Positions 1-7,203 of a stretch of DNA of 10,858 nt are shown in pieces. Where the stretch lies: assembly GCA_900759005.1 (NCBI GenBank), contig CAAEUQ010000052.1:1-10858 (forward strand). Reading direction: 5' to 3'. The stretch comes from Clostridia bacterium. GTDB lineage: Bacteria > Bacillota > Clostridia > Christensenellales > Aristaeellaceae. A program made the position numbers and the translations under genes. The first letter of the stretch is position 1. Each line of letters starts with the position of its first letter. Under the pieces are notes generated by a model that was not told the DNA's origin, made no database searches, and saw only the letters and a list, made by a program, of their open reading frames with translations.

Positions 1-1
1 A

Positions 2-166
2 AAACCTTTCTTAATTCGAAGCAATACTTTCTTCCCAATTTTCGGTCGCTGCGCCGTCGTGGTGACGGCTTGCGCCCTGTGTTTTTTGATGGAGCGCGTA
101 TTCCCATATGCCAGAGATGCGTTTGGGCCTAGATTTTACTTAGAAAGTCATTTTCAGAGTACTTGA
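2..166 (+). other. Possible C-terminal tail of an upstream gene, cut by the window edge
   Basis: The reading frame starting at base 2 stays open to a TGA at 164-166, giving 54 codons with no start visible. It contains a hydrophobic stretch (CAVVVTACALCFLM) that could be a membrane helix, and the codons at about 41-100 are GC-rich like the neighbouring genes. Against this, the last 15 codons use AGA, TTA and AGT, which the real genes here avoid, and frame 1 is also open to a TAG at 130-132. No family is recognised. The frame ends just before the -35 box of the next gene, which would suit a gene end, but it could equally be non-coding. Confidence 0.2.
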
Positions 167-172
167 TTTATC

Positions 173-201
173 TTGTATATGGTCAAAATTCGTGCTATAA
201 T
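173..201 (+). promoter_or_regulatory. Sigma-A type promoter of the TetR-family gene
   Basis: A -35 box TTGTAT (173-178) and a perfect -10 box TATAAT (196-201) are separated by 17 bases, with an extended -10 TGC at 193-195. The start codon follows 35 bases after the -10. A loose inverted repeat, TCAAA (183-187) and TTTGA (201-205), straddles the -10 and could be an operator for the regulator it precedes. The element GTCAAAAT (182-189) recurs at the next promoter. Confidence 0.75.
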
Positions 202-235
202 TTGAATAGAACTCTGCAAATACGGAGGAGAAATT

Positions 236-793
236 ATGGCGTCCTTTACGCGCAAGGCGATCATGGAATCGTTCGTTACGTTGCTGAATGAAAAGCCGCT
301 GAACAAGATTACGATCAAGGACATCGTCGAGGCGTGCGGCATCAACCGCAATACTTTTTATTATCATTTTCAGGATGTTCCTGATCTGATTGAGGCGATT
401 GTGAAGGAAGAAAGCGACGCGATCATTGCGAAATACGCGGAGGTCGCTTCTTATGAAGAATGTCTGGACATTGCGGTTGAATTCATTCTGAAGAATCGCC
501 GCGCGACGCTGCATATGTACAATTCCGCGAACCACGATATTTTCGAGCGATATCTGATGCAGCTGTGCCAATACGTGGTGGAAACGTTCGTAAAAACGGC
601 GTTCAGCGATCGAAACATCAGCGATTTTGATCGCGCAGTATTGGTACGTTCCTACAAATGCCATTGCTTTGGTCTGTTCATCGACTGGCTGAACGACGGG
701 CTGAAGGAAGATATTCAGCCGATGCTGCATCGCATGTGTGAGCTGCGCCACGGTATGATTGAGGAAATGTTTGATCGCTGCGAAGCAAAATAA
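236..793 (+). CDS. TetR/AcrR-family transcriptional regulator (DhaS-like C-terminal domain)
   Basis: This 185-residue cytoplasmic DNA-binding protein has a typical length for TetR regulators. Residues about 8-50 form the N-terminal helix-turn-helix: ITIKDIVEACGINRNTFYYH has the classic T-x-x-D-I-x-x-x-x-G-I-x-x-x-T-F-Y-x-H-F pattern. The rest is an all-helical ligand or dimer domain. The stretch YKCHCFGLFIDWLNDGLKED (about 140-159) matches the end of the TetR_C_8 type, whose members often regulate neighbouring transporters. The ATG at 236 is set by GGAGGAG at 224-230. The gene has its own promoter and terminator. Because the next operon encodes a transporter system, the simplest inference is that this protein represses itself and that operon until it binds a substrate or inducer. 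The ligand cannot be read from sequence. The family is secure; the target is inferred. Confidence 0.93.
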   Translation: MASFTRKAIMESFVTLLNEKPLNKITIKDIVEACGINRNTFYYHFQDVPDLIEAIVKEESDAIIAKYAEVASYEECLDIAVEFILKNRRATLHMYNSANHDIFERYLMQLCQYVVETFVKTAFSDRNISDFDRAVLVRSYKCHCFGLFIDWLNDGLKEDIQPMLHRMCELRHGMIEEMFDRCEAK

Positions 794-805
794 GGCAAAA
801 ACTAT

Positions 806-860
806 ACAAACGGGGTCGATTGTTCAAAAAATGGACAATCGGCTCCGTTTGTCTGTTTTT
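806..860 (+). terminator. Intrinsic terminator after the TetR-family gene
   Basis: An unbroken 20-bp stem (806-825 with 833-852, three G-U pairs) closes a 7-base A-rich loop and is followed by CTGTTTTT. It starts 12 bases after the TAA stop. It separates the regulator from the downstream operon, which has its own promoter, so the two are probably separate transcripts. Confidence 0.88.
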
Positions 861-904
861 GATGCATGCCGCACGAGATGTCTGTTTTATTTTTCCAGCC
901 GATC

Positions 905-927
905 TGCTATACTCTCTTTTGTCAAAA
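905..927 (+). promoter_or_regulatory. Promoter and candidate operator of the three-gene transporter operon
   Basis: An extended -10 (TGC at 905-907, TATACT at 908-913) closely matches the extended -10 of the regulator gene. No good -35 box is seen at the right distance; TTTTAT at 885-890 is the best at 17 bases. Directly downstream, near the expected transcription start, is an 11-bp palindrome TTTTGTCAAAA (917-927) in a position where a bound TetR-type protein would block transcription. Its right half continues as GTCAAAAT (921-928), the same 8-mer found in the regulator's promoter. The operator role is inferred. Confidence 0.5.
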
Positions 928-946
928 TGAGAAGGAGGCAATCGTT

Positions 947-1522
947 ATGCGATCCGTACGACCTATGCAGGTAGCCAAAACGGGCTGCATTGTGATGTCG
1001 GTGCTGTTCTGCGCGCTTGGCGCGCTGCTGTTGTTCATGCCGGAGCTTTCCGCTTCGCTGATCGGCGTTCTTATCGCCGCGATGCTGATTGTGTTCGGCT
1101 TGATTAAGCTGACCGGCTATTTTTCCAGAGACCTTTACCGGCTGGCATTTCAGTATGATCTGGCGATCGGCATTCTTCTGGTAGCGCTGGGGCTGATGCT
1201 CTTGACAAAGCCGGGGCGCGCGATGGATTTCATGTGTCTGATTCTCGGCATCGCGGTGGCATCGGACGGATTTTTCAAAGTCCAGATGTCGCTGGACGCG
1301 AAAAGGTTCGGGCTGTCCACATGGTGGCTGATTCTGATTCTCGGCGTAATCGCCGGAATCGCCGGACTTGCCGCCGCGTTCCATCCGGTGGAGGGAACAA
1401 AGGTGCTGATGATGTTGCTCGGCGCGTCACTGCTGGCGGAAGGCTTGCTGACCCTGAGCGTAACGCTGTGCGCGGTGAAAATCATTCGCGATCAGCGCAA
1501 GGACGAAATCGAGATTGATTAA
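947..1522 (+). CDS. HdeD/DUF308-like six-helix membrane protein
   Basis: The 191-residue protein is almost entirely membrane. Likely helices lie at residues 9-31, 35-59, 66-86, 92-113, 126-145 and 153-180, followed by a short charged tail (RDQRKDEIEID). Paired short helices with Gly-rich faces, such as GALLLFMPE and LGLMLLTKPG, are typical of the HdeD/DUF308 family, which includes E. coli HdeD of the acid-resistance island; the biochemical role of that family is poorly defined. The ATG at 947 is chosen because GAAGGAGG (931-938) precedes it and the promoter lies at 905-913; an in-frame ATG at 866 has no ribosome site and lies upstream of the promoter. It is the first gene of the operon, and the MMPL gene follows 17 bases after its stop. 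A membrane partner or envelope-stress role is an inference from position. Confidence 0.8.
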   Translation: MRSVRPMQVAKTGCIVMSVLFCALGALLLFMPELSASLIGVLIAAMLIVFGLIKLTGYFSRDLYRLAFQYDLAIGILLVALGLMLLTKPGRAMDFMCLILGIAVASDGFFKVQMSLDAKRFGLSTWWLILILGVIAGIAGLAAAFHPVEGTKVLMMLLGASLLAEGLLTLSVTLCAVKIIRDQRKDEIEID

Positions 1523-1539
1523 AGGGAGGACAACGGATT

Positions 1540-3618
1540 ATGCGGTTTTCCAAAGCGGTCGTAAAATGGCGCGTACCGATCGTGATCATTGCGATTCTTC
1601 TGATGATTCCGGCAACGATCGGAATGATCAACACGCGCATCAACTACGATATGCTCGATTATCTGCCCGACACGATGGACACGGTGATCGGTCAGAACGA
1701 GCTGATGGAGGATTTCGGCAAGGGCGCGTTCTCGATGCTGGTGATTGAGGATATGCCGGAAAAAGACGTTGCCGCGCTGAAGGAAAAGATTGAACAGGTC
1801 GAACACGTGGATTCGGTCATCTGGTATGATTCGATTCTCGATCTGTCTGTTCCGATGCAGCTGCTGCCCGATAAGATTTACAACGAATTCAACACCGGCG
1901 ACGCGACGATGATGGCGGTCTTCTTCGATTCCGCCACGAGCGCGGACGTGACGATGGACGCGATCCGCGAGATTCGCGCGATTGCCGGAAAACAGGTTTT
2001 CGTTTCGGGTATGTCCGCGCTGGTTACGGATCTGAAGGATCTGTGCGAACAGGAAGAGCCGATTTACGTCGCAATCGCGGTCGTGCTTGCGTGCGTGGCG
2101 ATGATGCTTCTGCTGGATGGCTGGCTGGTTCCGTTCGTATTTCTGGCAAGCATCGGCATTGCGATTCTGATCAACCTCGGAACGAACGGCTTCCTCGGGC
2201 AGATTTCTTACATTACCAAAGCGCTTTCCGCGGTATTGCAGCTGGCGGTCACGATGGACTATTCCATCTTCCTCTGGCACAGCTACAACGAGCAGCGCGA
2301 GCTGCTCTCCGACCCGAAGGAAGCGATGGCGAACGCGATTCACCAGACGCTGACCAGCGTGGTCGGTTCTTCCCTTACGACGGTTGCCGGCTTCATTGCG
2401 CTGTGCTTCATGACGTTCACCCTCGGCAAAGACCTGGGCATCGTAATGGCGAAGGGCGTTGTGCTGGGTGTTATCTCCTGCGTAACCGTACTGCCTTCCA
2501 TGATTCTGATCTTCGATAAGCCGCTTCAGAAGACAAAGCACAAGTGCATCATTCCGGATATGCATCCGCTGGCGCGCAAGCTTACGAAGGTGTTCCCGAT
2601 TTTCCTGATTATCTTCGTTCTTCTGATTTCACCCGCCTATTACGGCTACGACAAGACGAACGACGAAGTTTACTACGACATGGGCGAATGCCTGCCGAAG
2701 GACATCGAATACGTAATCGCAAACACCAAGCTGCGTGACGAATTCGACATTGCGTCGACGCATATGCTGCTGGTTGACGCGAGCACCTCCTCGAAGGACG
2801 TTCATTCGATGATCAAAGAAATGGACGAGGTCGACGGCGTCAAGTACGTGCTCGGTCTGGAGAGCGTTCTGGACAGCTCGATTCCTGAAGCAATGATCCC
2901 CGAATCGCTCACAAAGATTCTGAAGTCCGATCGCTGGGAGCTGCTGCTGGTCAACTCGGAATACAAGGTTGCGAGCGACCTTGTCAACGATCAGCTCGAT
3001 CAGCTGAACGCGATCCTGAAGAAATACGATCCCACCGGAATGCTGATCGGCGAAGCGCCGTGCATGAAGGATATGATCGAAACCACCGGTCACGACTTCC
3101 AGGTTGTCAACGCGGTTTCCATCGTAGCGATTTTCGTAATCATCCTGATCGTTGAAAAGAGTCTGAGTCTGCCGTTCATTCTGATTTCGGTCATTGAGCT
3201 GGCGATTTTCATCAACCTTGGTCTTCCGCATTACTTCGGTCAGTCGCTTCCGTTTATCGCTCCGATCTGCATTTCGACCATTCAACTGGGCGCGACGGTC
3301 GACTACGCGATTCTGATGACCACGCGCTACAAGGCGGAGCGCGCAGCGGGCAAATCCAAGCGCGACGCGGTTTCGATCGCACTGGGCGCTTCGATTCCGT
3401 CGATTCTCGTTTCCGGTATGGGGCTGTTTGCGGCGACGTTCGGCGTTGCGGTCTATTCCGATATTGATATCATCAGCTCGATGTGCAGCCTGATGGCGCG
3501 CGGCGCAATCATTTCGATGCTGTGCGTAATCCTGATTCTGCCGGCGCTGCTAATGCTCTGCGACGGTCTGATTCGGCACACGACTTTGGGCATGAAGGTC
3601 AAAAAGGAGGAAAACTGA
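1540..3618 (+). CDS. MMPL/RND-superfamily membrane transporter
   Basis: The 692-residue protein has the 12-helix, two-fold RND layout: helix 1 at about 12-30, an extracytoplasmic domain at 31-173, helices 2-6 at about 175-325, helix 7 at about 349-367, a second outer domain at 368-523, then helices 8-12 at about 525-673. Both halves keep the Asp-Tyr pair in the fourth helix of the bundle (VTMDYSIFLWHSYNEQ, D240-Y241; GATVDYAILMTTRYKAER, D588-Y589), which relays protons in MMPL/RND pumps. Such proteins export lipids, amphipathic molecules or drugs using the proton gradient. The outer domains are modest (about 140-155 residues), as in Gram-positive MMPL proteins. The ATG follows GGGAGGA (1524-1530). 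The ribosome site of the next gene lies inside its last codons, so translation of the two is probably coupled. Substrate unknown. Confidence 0.92.
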   Translation: MRFSKAVVKWRVPIVIIAILLMIPATIGMINTRINYDMLDYLPDTMDTVIGQNELMEDFGKGAFSMLVIEDMPEKDVAALKEKIEQVEHVDSVIWYDSILDLSVPMQLLPDKIYNEFNTGDATMMAVFFDSATSADVTMDAIREIRAIAGKQVFVSGMSALVTDLKDLCEQEEPIYVAIAVVLACVAMMLLLDGWLVPFVFLASIGIAILINLGTNGFLGQISYITKALSAVLQLAVTMDYSIFLWHSYNEQRELLSDPKEAMANAIHQTLTSVVGSSLTTVAGFIALCFMTFTLGKDLGIVMAKGVVLGVISCVTVLPSMILIFDKPLQKTKHKCIIPDMHPLARKLTKVFPIFLIIFVLLISPAYYGYDKTNDEVYYDMGECLPKDIEYVIANTKLRDEFDIASTHMLLVDASTSSKDVHSMIKEMDEVDGVKYVLGLESVLDSSIPEAMIPESLTKILKSDRWELLLVNSEYKVASDLVNDQLDQLNAILKKYDPTGMLIGEAPCMKDMIETTGHDFQVVNAVSIVAIFVIILIVEKSLSLPFILISVIELAIFINLGLPHYFGQSLPFIAPICISTIQLGATVDYAILMTTRYKAERAAGKSKRDAVSIALGASIPSILVSGMGLFAATFGVAVYSDIDIISSMCSLMARGAIISMLCVILILPALLMLCDGLIRHTTLGMKVKKEEN

Positions 3619-3619
3619 T

Positions 3620-6151
3620 ATGAAGATCAATGCAAAGCGCGTTTGGGCGGCGCTGATTGCGCTCGCCATGTTGCTGACCATTGCGCCGTGCGCGATGGCA
3701 GAGGTCGATAAGAAAGAAGTTGTCTATGTACTCGCGGACGCAAACGGCAATACCAATCAGGTCATCGTGAGCGAGCGCCTTTACAACAGCGCGGCTGAAA
3801 CCGAAATTCACGATGTTTCCCGTCTGACCGACATTGAAAACCTTTCCGGCGACGAGGCGTTCACCCGCGACGGCGATTCGATCGTCTGGGCGGCAAACGG
3901 CGCGCAGATCTCTTACGAAGGCAATTCGACCGAAGCGCTTCCGTTCGGCGTGAAGATCGCCTACACGCTGGACGGCGCGGAGATCGCTCCGAGCGAGCTC
4001 GCTGGCAAGAGCGGTCATCTGACGATGCATGTTGAATACACTTCCAATCTCACCGGCGAAACCGAAGTCAACGGCGTAAAGGAAGAAATGCAGATGCCGT
4101 TCATGATGGCAACGGCGATGCTGGTAGATGAAACCGTATTCCAGAATGTAGAAATCACGAATGGCAAGCTTCTGAGTCTGGGCGATCGTTCCATCGCAAT
4201 TCTCTACGGTTTCCCCGGATTCGCTGAGGCTTTGAAGCTGAATGATTACGACGATATCGATGTGGACATCCCGACCAGCGCGGAGCTGAGCGCCGATGTG
4301 ACCGATTTCACCTTCGACGGTGCTTATACCCTCGCGACAAATTCCCTGTTTGGCGAAATCAACGAAGGCGACAATCTCTCGATCGACGCAGACCTTTCCG
4401 AAATGACCGACGAACTGCGCGATGCGATGAATCAGCTGCTCAACGGTTCCTCTGAGCTCTATGACGGTTCTCAGGAGCTCGCTGACGGTCTTGCCGAGCT
4501 GGACGGCAACAGCCAGAAGCTCGTGGACGCGGCGAAGCAGGTGCTCGACACTGTGATTGACACTGCGAACAGCACGCTCGAAGAGAGCAAGGCGGATTTC
4601 GAGAAGCTCGGCATCACCCTCAATACCCTGACGACAGAAAACTACAAATCCGAAATCGAGCGTCTTCAGCAGGAAATGCTCGACAACCTGGAGGACTATG
4701 TCATCCAGCAGGCGGATCAGAAGCTCGCCAGCCGTGTCGATGCAGCGGTAAAGCAGGAGGTTATCAAGCAGGTCAAGGCCGCGGCGCGCCAGCAGGTCGC
4801 TGCGGAGGTTCAGAAGGCGGTCGAAGCCGAAGTTCGCAAGCAGGTAAATGCGTCGGTTCGCGCCGAAGTTGAAAAGGCGGTTCGCAATCCTGACGACGAG
4901 ACCCTGAATGCAACTGTCGAAGCCCAGATGAAGACCGAAGCGGTTCAGAAGATGATCCGCGAACAGGTCGAAGCGCAGATGGCAAGCGACACCGTTAAGG
5001 CGCTGATTGAATCCAATACTGACGAACAGATGAAGTCCGAAACCGTGCAGGCGCAGATCGACGCGAAAGTCAAGAGCGATTACGAGCCGGAGATCCGTGA
5101 AAAGGTTCAGCAGGCTTGGGACGATGCTTACGCGCAGATCAAGGCAGCGAAGTACGACTCCATCAAGGCGCAGGTTACTGAAAGCTATCGTCAGGCAGCC
5201 TACAAGCAGTTTGAAAACACCGATCCCGGCGAGGGCAAAACGATCGACGACCTCGTGAATGAATACATGGCGCAGGAATCCACCAAGCAGGCGATTGAAG
5301 CCGAGGTTGAAAAGCAGCTCGTTGCCGCGACGAACAACATGGTCGATCGCGATGCGCTGATTGCGCAGAACATTGCCGAGGCGCGCAAACAGGTAGAAGC
5401 GTATGTGCGTAAAAACGTCGTTCGCCCGCAGGTGGAAGCGGCTGTAAAAGCGGAAGTCACCAAGCAGGTAGAAGCGGCGGCGCGCGAAAAGATCATCGCC
5501 CAGATCAAGGGCATGACCGAAGAACAGATTCAGGCGACGGTGGACGAAAAGATGAAGGATCCGGCGATTATCGCAAAAGCGGAAGCCGCGTTCCAGGAGC
5601 AGATGCAATCCGACGCCGTTAAGACGCTGATCAATCAGAACATCAATCAGCAGATGAATTCCGAAACTGTGAAGGCGCTCATTGATCAGAATGTCGCCAA
5701 GCAGCTCAAGAGCGACAAGGTCAAGCAGATTACCAACGAGCAGATGCAGCTGAACCGCAAGAGCAAGGAATACCTGGACGGCGTTGCCGAAGCGCTTGAA
5801 GAAAACGGCAAGGACGGCAAAGCATATCAGGCGCTGAGCGACCTGCGCAGCACGCTGGACGACATGGTGGACTTCTATCAGGGCATCATCGATTACACCA
5901 GCGCAGTTGGCGAAGCGAAAGACGGCGCGCAGCAGCTGTTCGAGGGCATGGGCGAGCTGAAGGACGGTCTGAACGAATTCAACACTGAAGCGATCGACAA
6001 GCTCCTGAACGTGCTTGACGACGACCTTCCGGAAATCCGCGATCGCGTGGAAGCAATGTTCAACCTGATGCGCGATTACACCTCGTTCGCCGGTATCTCC
6101 GACGACATGACCGGCAGCGTCCAGTTCCTGGTTCGCTCCGAAGGCATTTAA
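3620..6151 (+). CDS. Secreted xxxLxxG heptad and coiled-coil protein paired with the MMPL transporter
   Basis: The 843-residue protein starts with a signal peptide (MKINAKRVWA, then a hydrophobic core, probable cut after ...APCAMA at about residue 27). Residues about 28-260 form a beta-rich domain shared with proteins encoded next to MMPL genes in Clostridia. Residues about 270-300 carry the L-x-x-G heptads of YhgE/Pip-type proteins (LLNGSSELYDGSQELADG), echoed at 773-786 (LFEGMGELKDGLNEF). Between them lies a very long charged coiled coil (about 340-715) with 17-residue repeats. The C-terminus (DYTSFAGISDDMTGSVQFLV) resembles the usual end of this family, so the gene looks complete. There is no C-terminal membrane anchor or sortase motif, so it is either free or held by the transporter. 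The start is fixed by AAGGAGG at 3604-3610. A role as extracytoplasmic partner or spacer for the MMPL pump is inferred from the conserved pairing and tight spacing. Confidence 0.85.
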   Translation: MKINAKRVWAALIALAMLLTIAPCAMAEVDKKEVVYVLADANGNTNQVIVSERLYNSAAETEIHDVSRLTDIENLSGDEAFTRDGDSIVWAANGAQISYEGNSTEALPFGVKIAYTLDGAEIAPSELAGKSGHLTMHVEYTSNLTGETEVNGVKEEMQMPFMMATAMLVDETVFQNVEITNGKLLSLGDRSIAILYGFPGFAEALKLNDYDDIDVDIPTSAELSADVTDFTFDGAYTLATNSLFGEINEGDNLSIDADLSEMTDELRDAMNQLLNGSSELYDGSQELADGLAELDGNSQKLVDAAKQVLDTVIDTANSTLEESKADFEKLGITLNTLTTENYKSEIERLQQEMLDNLEDYVIQQADQKLASRVDAAVKQEVIKQVKAAARQQVAAEVQKAVEAEVRKQVNASVRAEVEKAVRNPDDETLNATVEAQMKTEAVQKMIREQVEAQMASDTVKALIESNTDEQMKSETVQAQIDAKVKSDYEPEIREKVQQAWDDAYAQIKAAKYDSIKAQVTESYRQAAYKQFENTDPGEGKTIDDLVNEYMAQESTKQAIEAEVEKQLVAATNNMVDRDALIAQNIAEARKQVEAYVRKNVVRPQVEAAVKAEVTKQVEAAAREKIIAQIKGMTEEQIQATVDEKMKDPAIIAKAEAAFQEQMQSDAVKTLINQNINQQMNSETVKALIDQNVAKQLKSDKVKQITNEQMQLNRKSKEYLDGVAEALEENGKDGKAYQALSDLRSTLDDMVDFYQGIIDYTSAVGEAKDGAQQLFEGMGELKDGLNEFNTEAIDKLLNVLDDDLPEIRDRVEAMFNLMRDYTSFAGISDDMTGSVQFLVRSEGI
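4829..5062 (+). repeat. Copy A of an internal duplication within the coiled-coil gene
   Basis: This encodes residues 404-481 (EVRKQVNASVRAEV to AQID). It aligns without gaps to residues 612-689 (copy B) at a constant offset of 208 residues, with about 30 of 78 positions identical by eye. Anchors are EV-KQV, ATV, QM-SD-VK-LI and QM-SETV-A-ID. The DNA copies have diverged, so this is an old duplication. Confidence 0.75.
4925..5077 (+). repeat. Three tandem 17-residue repeats (residues 436-486)
   Basis: Units begin at residues 436, 453 and 470: QMKTEAVQKMIREQVEA, QMASDTVKALIESNTDE and QMKSETVQAQIDAKVKS. The consensus is Q-M-x-S-[DE]-x-V-x-x-x-I, with a period of 51 bases. A 17-residue period is not a multiple of the 7- or 11-residue coiled-coil periods, so the hydrophobic stripe should shift between units. 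Confidence 0.8.
5453..5686 (+). repeat. Copy B of an internal duplication within the coiled-coil gene
   Basis: This encodes residues 612-689 (EVTKQVEAAAREKI to ALID), the partner of copy A. After residue 689 it carries four extra residues relative to copy A before the shared KSD, then continues into one more 17-residue unit. Confidence 0.75.
5549..5752 (+). repeat. Four tandem 17-residue repeats (residues 644-711)
   Basis: Units begin at residues 644, 661, 678 and 695. The middle two, QMQSDAVKTLINQNINQ and QMNSETVKALIDQNVAK, are closest to the consensus. The first (KMKDPAIIAKAEAAFQE) and last (QLKSDKVKQITNEQMQL) are degenerate. The register is exactly that of the first array plus 208 residues. 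Confidence 0.8.
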
Positions 6152-6165
6152 CAAACCTATTCTCC

Positions 6166-6200
6166 TCCCCTCGCAGGTCGAATTCTGCGGGGGGATTTTT
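6166..6200 (+). terminator. Intrinsic terminator of the MMPL operon
   Basis: An 11-bp stem (6166-6176 with 6185-6195, one G-U pair, very GC-rich: CCCCTCGCAG against CTGCGGGGGG) with an 8-base loop is followed by TTTTT. It starts 14 bases after the TAA stop. Confidence 0.9.
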
Positions 6201-6232
6201 CAAAAAATTTTGATTTCAGATATGAAACGGGC

Positions 6233-6268
6233 ATAAAAAGACTGCGAACCGATTTCGATTCGCAGTCT
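6233..6268 (-). terminator. Intrinsic terminator of the pepF-permease operon
   Basis: A perfect 10-bp inverted repeat (6239-6248 with 6259-6268, AGACTGCGAA against TTCGCAGTCT) is followed, on the minus strand, by a T-run (complement of the A-run at 6235-6239). It lies just beyond the stop of the minus-strand gene. It stands back to back with the plus-strand terminator, insulating the two convergent operons. Confidence 0.88.
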
Positions 6269-6278
6269 CGTAAAATAT

Positions 6279-7193
6279 TTACTTTTTCCGTTCTGTTCTC
6301 AGCTTTTCGATGCGTTCGCGGAGCGCCTGCAGCGCTTCCGGATTGCGTTTGCTCTTCAGATTCGGGAACGCATTCATCAGTCGACGCTGACCGGCAGTAT
6401 TCTCCTCGAGCGCGGCTTCGAATTTCGCCTTCAGATCGCTCAGTCGCTGGCGTCTCGCTTCTGCGGACTGCTCAAACCTCTCTGTCATGCGTTCCTTGCC
6501 GGTCGCCATGCGGTCGGACAGCGCATCCTTCGCATTTTCGAGCTTCGCGGTTTCTTCCTTGAATCGTGTTTCGCCCGCTTCAACGCGGCTCTTCGCTGCC
6601 AGCGTGCTGTCAGAAATGCGCTTGCCGATATTGTCGGACAGACTGTGAATTTCGCCCGCCATGTATTCGAGCTTCGTCAGTCTCGACGCAAGCTTGCGAA
6701 TGGTTGCAAGCGTTGCCGCGAGATCGACGGCGATTGCCGCAACAAACACGCCGTCCAGCACAATCGTCATCCAGTTCGGGAGATGCTCAACCATTCCGGC
6801 GATCACCGGATGCACGAATTTCACAATCGCGACGCACATCGCGCCCCAAATCAGCGAAAACAGCAGGCACACATATCCGCCGATATTTAGCGGCATATTG
6901 GAATAATCCCACCATTTCGCATGAAATATGCGCTCGAGCAGCAGCCCCGTAATGTATTCGATCACCGTGGTAATCACGGCGGAGCCGAGATACAAAAGCA
7001 GCAGATTATCCTTCAGCGGCTCCAGCAGCACCGCCACGCCGACCATACCGAAGCCATAAATCGGGCAGACTGGTCCGTTCAGGAAGCCGCGGTTGACAAA
7101 TCGACCGTTTTTGCATGCGGCAAACGCCACCTCCGTGCACCAGCCGAGAAATGCATAGATGAAAAACAGCAGGATCACTCTTGCGTAAATCAT
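6279..7193 (-). CDS. CmpB-type (PF06541-like) integral membrane protein, putative ABC transporter permease
   Basis: The 304-residue protein has about five membrane helices in its first 165 residues (roughly 4-24, 45-62, 66-86, 105-127, 141-162). Two signatures of the family annotated as 'putative ABC-transporter type IV' are clear: RGFLNGPVCPIYGFG (35-49) and WWDYSNMPLNIGGYVCL (94-110). No ATPase gene is nearby, and transport activity for this family is unproven to my knowledge. Residues about 170-265 form a charged, helical, probably coiled-coil cytoplasmic tail, ending in the motif AFPNLKSKRNPEALQALRER that recurs at the end of such proteins. The ATG at 7193 is preceded by TGAGG; the TGA is the stop of pepF. 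Ten bases separate the two genes, so they are probably translationally coupled. Confidence 0.82.
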   Translation of the reverse strand: MIYARVILLFFIYAFLGWCTEVAFAACKNGRFVNRGFLNGPVCPIYGFGMVGVAVLLEPLKDNLLLLYLGSAVITTVIEYITGLLLERIFHAKWWDYSNMPLNIGGYVCLLFSLIWGAMCVAIVKFVHPVIAGMVEHLPNWMTIVLDGVFVAAIAVDLAATLATIRKLASRLTKLEYMAGEIHSLSDNIGKRISDSTLAAKSRVEAGETRFKEETAKLENAKDALSDRMATGKERMTERFEQSAEARRQRLSDLKAKFEAALEENTAGQRRLMNAFPNLKSKRNPEALQALRERIEKLRTERKK

Positions 7194-7203
7194 GATTGTA
7201 TCC

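Noticed and set aside
44..87. Hairpin GCCGTC-GTGGT-GACGGC with a T-run as terminator of an upstream gene
   Set aside because: The T-run begins 12 bases after the 6-bp stem, too far for intrinsic termination, and the region may be coding.
866..946. Upstream ATG at 866 as start of the HdeD-like gene
   Set aside because: It has no ribosome site, lies upstream of the -10 at 908-913, and would add a sequence unlike the family's N-terminus. The ATG at 947 has a strong site.
1519..2565. A 348-codon minus-strand frame opposite the MMPL gene
   Set aside because: The translation is rich in His, Arg, Asn and Gln with no family resemblance. The MMPL frame carries conserved motifs.
4925..5752. CRISPR-like or tandem DNA array from the 51-base periodicity
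   Set aside because: The period is in the protein (17 codons). The DNA copies are diverged and lie inside a continuous coding frame with no spacers.
3599..6154. An 851-codon open frame antisense to the coiled-coil gene
   Set aside because: It mirrors the codon bias of the sense gene, gives a Leu/Arg/His/Phe-rich product with no domain, and lacks a ribosome site. The sense frame has a signal peptide, family motifs and an operon context.
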